Positions 60,005-64,000 of a DNA stretch of 64,000 bases are shown piece after piece. Where the stretch lies: the NCBI GenBank assembly GCA_002189035.1, contig NEEC01000020.1, forward strand, positions 868,001-932,000, read 5' to 3'. Position 1 is the stretch's first letter. Every line of letters begins with the position of its first letter. The translations under genes were made by a program, and so were the position numbers. The notes beneath the pieces were generated by a model, which had not been told where the DNA came from, did no database searches, and saw nothing but the letters and a program-made list of their open reading frames with translations. The DNA comes from Utricularia gibba. Lineage: Eukaryota > Streptophyta > Magnoliopsida > Lamiales > Lentibulariaceae.

Positions 60005-61241
60005 TTAAAAGGAAAAAACACCCTCATAAAACTTCACGTCTCTAGAGACAAAGGCCTCACCAACCTCCAAATCATAGAGTTTAAATCCCTTGTGGTCCAT
60101 GGGATACCCAAGAAAAACACATTTGCGGGCATGGCGTGCAAGTTTATCTTCTTGAGCGCCCAAATTTGCTGCAAAGGCTAAACACTTGAATATTCGCATA
60201 TGATCCAGCTCGGGTGCTTTCATCATTAATGTCTCGAATGGGCTCTTCCAGTCTAGGACAGAGGAGGGTAGGCAGTTGATGATGTAAGTGGCCATAAGAA
60301 GGCTTCACCCCAAAAGGTTCTCGGCATATTGGAATGGGCTTCCAATAAGTGTCAATGCTTTCTTTCAACCCTAGCATTTTGTTGTGGCCGCTGGGTGCAA
60401 GAGTATTGGTGCTGAATACCCCTGCCATGACACAGTTTTTGTAAGGCTATGCTCATAAATTCCCCCCTTTATTAGTGCGGATGTATTTAGTAGTAAAACC
60501 GAAGTGGTTCTCGATGTAGACAAGGAAGGCCATTAAATGGTTATCCACACCAAGTTTATCGTTGAGTAAGAAAGTCTAGGTTGCCCTAGTATGGTCATCA
60601 ACGATAGTCAGAAAATATTTCATCCCATTATAAGTTTCTTGTCGATAAGGTCCCCATAAATCACAATGGAGGAGATAGAAGGCATGTGGTGCTCTAGTGC
60701 GGCTTAACGGAAAAGGGAGCGGCTGAAATCTGGAAAATTCGCATATATCACAAGGAATTCCAGACAAACCACACTTGATAGGCATGTACTTAGACTTAGA
60801 ATCAGAGATGTGTCCTAGGTGACAATGCCAAAGTAACGCCGGATCGTCCTTATGCAAGAAATCAGCAAAAAAACATAATGATGGCAGCAACACATTCACC
60901 AAGTTCCGACGCACCGTTTCTGACTTCTGATCCACTCCAGTGAAGGCTGTGAGCACACTTGGTTGGAAGGATCTCTTATCAACCACATATAAGCCATCAC
61001 GTACCCTTCCAACACCAAGAAGTCTACTTGTAACTTGGTCCTGCAGTAAGCGACAATGGCTGGAGAAAATAATTTTGATCCCTATGTCATCAGCAAGCTT
61101 CTTGACTGACAAGAGGTTGCATTTAAAACCAGGAACGCATAATGTATTCAAGAGTCGGATATGGCCTGAAAGCAAGATTGTTCCCACGTGATTAACAGGA
61201 ATAGACTGGCCATTAGGAAGAATAACACGCAAGCTGGCCAC
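60005..61241 (-). pseudogene. Inner copia element: protease end, pre-integrase and integrase
   Basis: The frame 60576-61241 shows the end of the protease (LCVPGFKCNLLSVKKLADD), pre-integrase LLWHCHLGHISDSK, the zinc-binding CDICEFSR and integrase LHCDLWGPY...IVDDHTRAT. The integrase C-terminal part (MRIFKCLAFAANLGAQEDK, CVFLGYPMDHKGFKLYDL) is in another frame at 60005-60295. A frame shift lies near 60300-60570. Confidence 0.85.
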
Positions 61242-62621
61242 CTATTGAAGATTATCAAACAAGTTTTTCGAACAACAAATATGTGTGATTGCACCTGAAT
61301 CAATTATCCATTCCCAAGTGTTGCAAATAAAATGCTCATTAGTATTATTAGTCATCTCTGATGCCATCTCTAACATACCTGAGAACTCCATCTGAGAGAA
61401 ATTGGCTGATTGTGAGGGAGCAGATGTCGGCGATGGGTTAGCAGTCATCAGCTTAGTTAATTCTCGATGAATAACCTGTAGAGGATCAACACAGGTAGAG
61501 ACATAGTGAGAGTGGGGAAGTTGTTCGTCCATGAGAGTCTCAACGCAATGGACAACAGGCTTATAAACAGAGTAGGGGATCAGTGGTCTAGGCTGCACTT
61601 GCATTTGTGGATACTGAGTCCAAGACGACTGCTATTGCCCAAAAACGGATTGCTGAGATTTTCCATCCTGTTTAGTGTTCCTACCATGCTTCTTCCTCCA
61701 CCAGGGAGGAGGCTCTGTAATAGTGAAGCAGTTCTCAAGCACATGACCTTGCTTATTGCAGATATGGCAAAACCTATTGTCTCTACGCTGTCCTCGTCCA
61801 GGATGTGTTCCAAGGGCATGATCACATGCAGACTTGACCATCATCGCCGAATCTGTGTGTATGTTTATCACATCAGGTGTTGTTCTACCCATATGTTGCT
61901 CAACATTCAAAAGGACAGCATAGGCTCTAGACACAGTCATGGATTCATCCAGTGCAAGAATCTGAGTACGAACCGCATCAAATTTCGGATGCAGCCCAAG
62001 AAGAAATTGCATCAGTTTAGTTGAGCCAAAAAATTTCTCTGCATGTACTAGTGTGCAGCATATATCGCACTTCACTTTTGGAAATAGAGCATCCAATTCT
62101 TTCCAGAGAGTATTCAACTTTGTGTAGTAGTGCGCTATGCTCATATCACCCTGCTTCAGATTCTACAGATTGGACTGAACCTGATACAGTATGTTGCTGT
62201 TAATCTGTCCATAATGCAACTCAAGAGTTTTCCACAGATCATGTGAACTGGTGCATCCGGTAAAACTACTAATGAGATCCTTCGAAATGGAATTCAATAG
62301 CCAGGACGTCAACATGTAGTCATTCCGAAGCCACAGACTGTAAGACGGATCCGTCACCGGTGGCTTCGGTATCTCACCGAAGATGATACCGAGCTTATTT
62401 TTCGCACCCAAAGCCAATCGCTCTCCGCGGTGCCAATCGAAATAGTTCTTCGTATTAAGGAGTTCACTAACCAGAGAAACATTCGGGTGATCAGATCCGT
62501 TGAGATGCAAAGGATCTGCGCGATTAACATCTCCGTCAGGAAAGGCACTTAACGTCGGTAAGAGACCTATGTGCATTTGCTCCTCGGTCATGCGAGCGGG
62601 TACTCCGCCAGAAATGGACAT
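61242..62621 (-). pseudogene. Inner copia element: gag with CCHC zinc knuckle and start of protease
   Basis: The ATG at 62621 starts one long frame holding NYFDWHRGERLALGAKNKLG and HDLWKTLELHYGQ (RE1-type gag), LLGLHPKFDAVRTQIL, the zinc knuckle CHICNKQGHVLENC (about 61730-61770) and the protease-type active site WIIDSGAITHICC (about 61265-61305). All three breaks (62163-62165, 61632-61634, 61242-61244) are in-frame TAG codons with no frame change. The rest of gag is well kept. Confidence 0.88.
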
Positions 62622-62677
62622 CGCGAGATCAAGAACTCCGTTAATCGGAACGTGATTCCTCCACGCTCAACGCACCA

Positions 62678-62863
62678 TAAACAAAATAGAGAATGTACGA
62701 AACAAAATAGCGTTCGTCTGTAAAAAACTCAAACAAAAAAGAAAATCACAACCAGTATTTAAAACAACAAATTAAAGCGATCGGGTCTCATAGTCGGGTC
62801 ATTTTAAGGCATGTCCTTCTTCTCCATCCAGTTCACGTAACCCAGTAGTAGCTGTTCTCTTCA
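62678..62863 (-). repeat. 5' LTR of the inner copia element
   Basis: 186 bp. The LTR ends at 62678 immediately before the primer-binding site, and the gag ATG follows about 57 bp later at 62621. Confidence 0.9.
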
Positions 62864-62868
62864 GATTG
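62864..62868. repeat. Right target-site duplication (GATTG) of the inner copia element
   Basis: Identical to 57944-57948. Confidence 0.8.
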
Positions 62869-64000
62869 TTCGGTTTGTGGTGACATGAAGAGGGGAAATA
62901 CTCGATCCACCATGGGAGATATCAATATGATGTTACCATATTCATCTTGAATTGTACATTAATAGTTTGCTAGATGTATGTTGAAATGTTTCTCAACGAG
63001 TTGTCCTGAATGTGAGGCATTAGGAACATAGTATACTTCAGTGAGTTTCAGAAGCTTATGTGTCGTCTCTATGCAGGCATACCCTTGACCTTTGACATGT
63101 ATGTTTTTATCGTCTGCTACTTGAATGTATTTATTCTGCAGGGGTGAGAAGCTAGAAAAGAGAGCATGGTGATGACTACACCGATTGTCTACCAACTAGA
63201 CGCTCTGTTTTCGTAGATCGGTGAATGAGTTGAGCAAGGTACTTTTGCACACAAAGTAGAGTTCAATAACATTTTTATTAAAAGCATCAGACAGAGTTAC
63301 ATCTTTCACTTTTCCAGTGAGCTTTTTGACATTTTTTGCAGATTTTCCTCCTAGAAGATGATACTTCTTCAATGGGCAGACTTTCTCCAAGTGTCTAGAC
63401 AATTTGTAGTAGGCACAGATAGATTCCAGGTGCCGTCAACAAGTAGAATGTAACTTGTTCTTTTGCTTGCAGAAAGGACACTGGGAGTTAGTCCTGTCTG
63501 AGTTGATTGGGATGAGCATAGCTTGTGCCAGATCTATTGATTGGCTCTTGAGCTTTGAATGCAAACTCAAAAGTATTTTGTTGCTCATAATTATGCTATC
63601 TCATTTCAATGCCTTTGAGACCCTCTATGACTTGCTTAGGTGTCATGATGTGGATGCTTCTATCGAAGATAGAGGCATTGATAGTCGACGCATATTAAGC
63701 CGAGACAGTGATGATGATCTTCATTTGGATTTGGTTGTCATCAACCACTTCACCAAGTTGTTTGAGACTGTTGACCACTTTGGTGATCGGCAAAGCTGAG
63801 ATGCTTTGCTGAGGTAACATCTTAATGTTTTCAAACACTTGCCATTTCAACGTCGTTTCCAAAACCATGGTTTGTTGATTTTTTCCATAGACTTCTGCTA
63901 ACACGTTCCATCCTAAGGTGACGAGCAATTGTTGATTAAGTCGTAGGCATCGTCCACGGTAGCTTGGTTTAGCAGAGATTGTGCTTTGTTGACTTTGTTT
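62869..64000 (-). pseudogene. Outer Ty1/copia element: gag and protease part, broken and cut by the window edge
   Basis: Minus-strand frames read in order from the right edge: a gag-like segment (TTLKWQVFENIKMLP with VVNSLKQLGEVVDDN, 63695-63928), a stretch with a partial zinc-knuckle-like CPLKKYH, and a protease-like segment (VDNRCSHHHALFSSF, then IQVADDKNIHVKGQGYA, 62959-63195). The reading pattern continues on the far side of the inner element at 57943, so both parts are one old element. The 5' LTR lies beyond 64000. Confidence 0.75.

Larger units (their letters stand above)
57949..62863 (-). mobile_element. Inner complete Ty1/copia (RE1-like) retrotransposon nested in the outer element, 4.9 kb
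   Basis: Two 186-bp LTRs (57949-58134 and 62678-62863) flank a full set of gag-protease-integrase-reverse transcriptase-RNase H on the minus strand. Both sides carry the 5-bp duplication GATTG. On the minus strand each LTR begins TGAAGAGAACAG and ends TTTTGTTTA, a TG...TA pair in place of TG...CA. The primer-binding site TGGTGCGTTGAGCGTGG follows the 5' LTR (62661-62677). The polypurine tract GAGGAGGGGG precedes the 3' LTR (58135-58145). I count about 14 differences between the LTRs by eye, so the insertion is old. The coding region has in-frame stops and frame shifts. Confidence 0.92.

Noticed and set aside
57949-62863. The 186-bp direct repeat pair as CRISPR-like or satellite
   Set aside because: There are only two copies flanking gag-pol with a GATTG duplication, so they are LTRs.

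Overview
This window reads as nuclear DNA of a flowering plant. It holds intron-rich genes of plant-only families (an ABI3/VP1 B3 factor, a TON1-recruiting-motif protein, an Aux/IAA repressor, a secondary-wall cellulose synthase, a long-chain alcohol oxidase) in very AT-rich intergenic DNA full of transposon remains. The species cannot be named from the sequence alone. No tRNA, rRNA, CRISPR array or bacterial-type operon was seen. All exon limits are hand calls from GT/AG sites, reading phase and family conservation.

Layout. 0.6-1.5 kb: a decayed DUF4371 (hAT-related) transposase fragment interrupted by a Tourist-like MITE. 2.3-11.2 kb: an almost complete Mutator-like element (MULE) with terminal inverted repeats and a 9-bp target duplication. 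It carries a broken MuDR-type transposase (+), a broken divergent gene with a transposon-protein-like part and an FCP1/NIF phosphatase-like part (-), and three arrays of short palindromes. 11.4-13.6 kb: ABI3/VP1 (-). 17.9-21.0 kb: TRM-family gene (-). 24.3-25.7 kb: Aux/IAA (-). 25.7-35.1 kb: gene-poor, with a probable Ty3/gypsy relic and a second MULE-like relic. 35.1-39.9 kb: SUVR-type SET-domain methyltransferase (+) with a one-base frameshift. 40.7-44.6 kb: CESA4-type cellulose synthase (+). 47.2-49.5 kb: long-chain-alcohol oxidase (-). 49.6-53.5 kb: AT-rich, no gene seen. 54.0-64.0 kb: a Ty1/copia element (-) running off the right edge, split by a second complete copia element (57,949-62,863).

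The host genes are not an operon and share no single pathway. ABI3 acts in abscisic acid and seed-maturation transcription, Aux/IAA in auxin signalling, TRM in microtubule organisation and cell shape, SUVR in chromatin, CESA4 in secondary-wall cellulose, and FAO in lipid metabolism. The least ordinary object is the MULE: its two divergent genes, its intronic and subterminal palindrome arrays, and a pair of perfect palindromes between the two genes.
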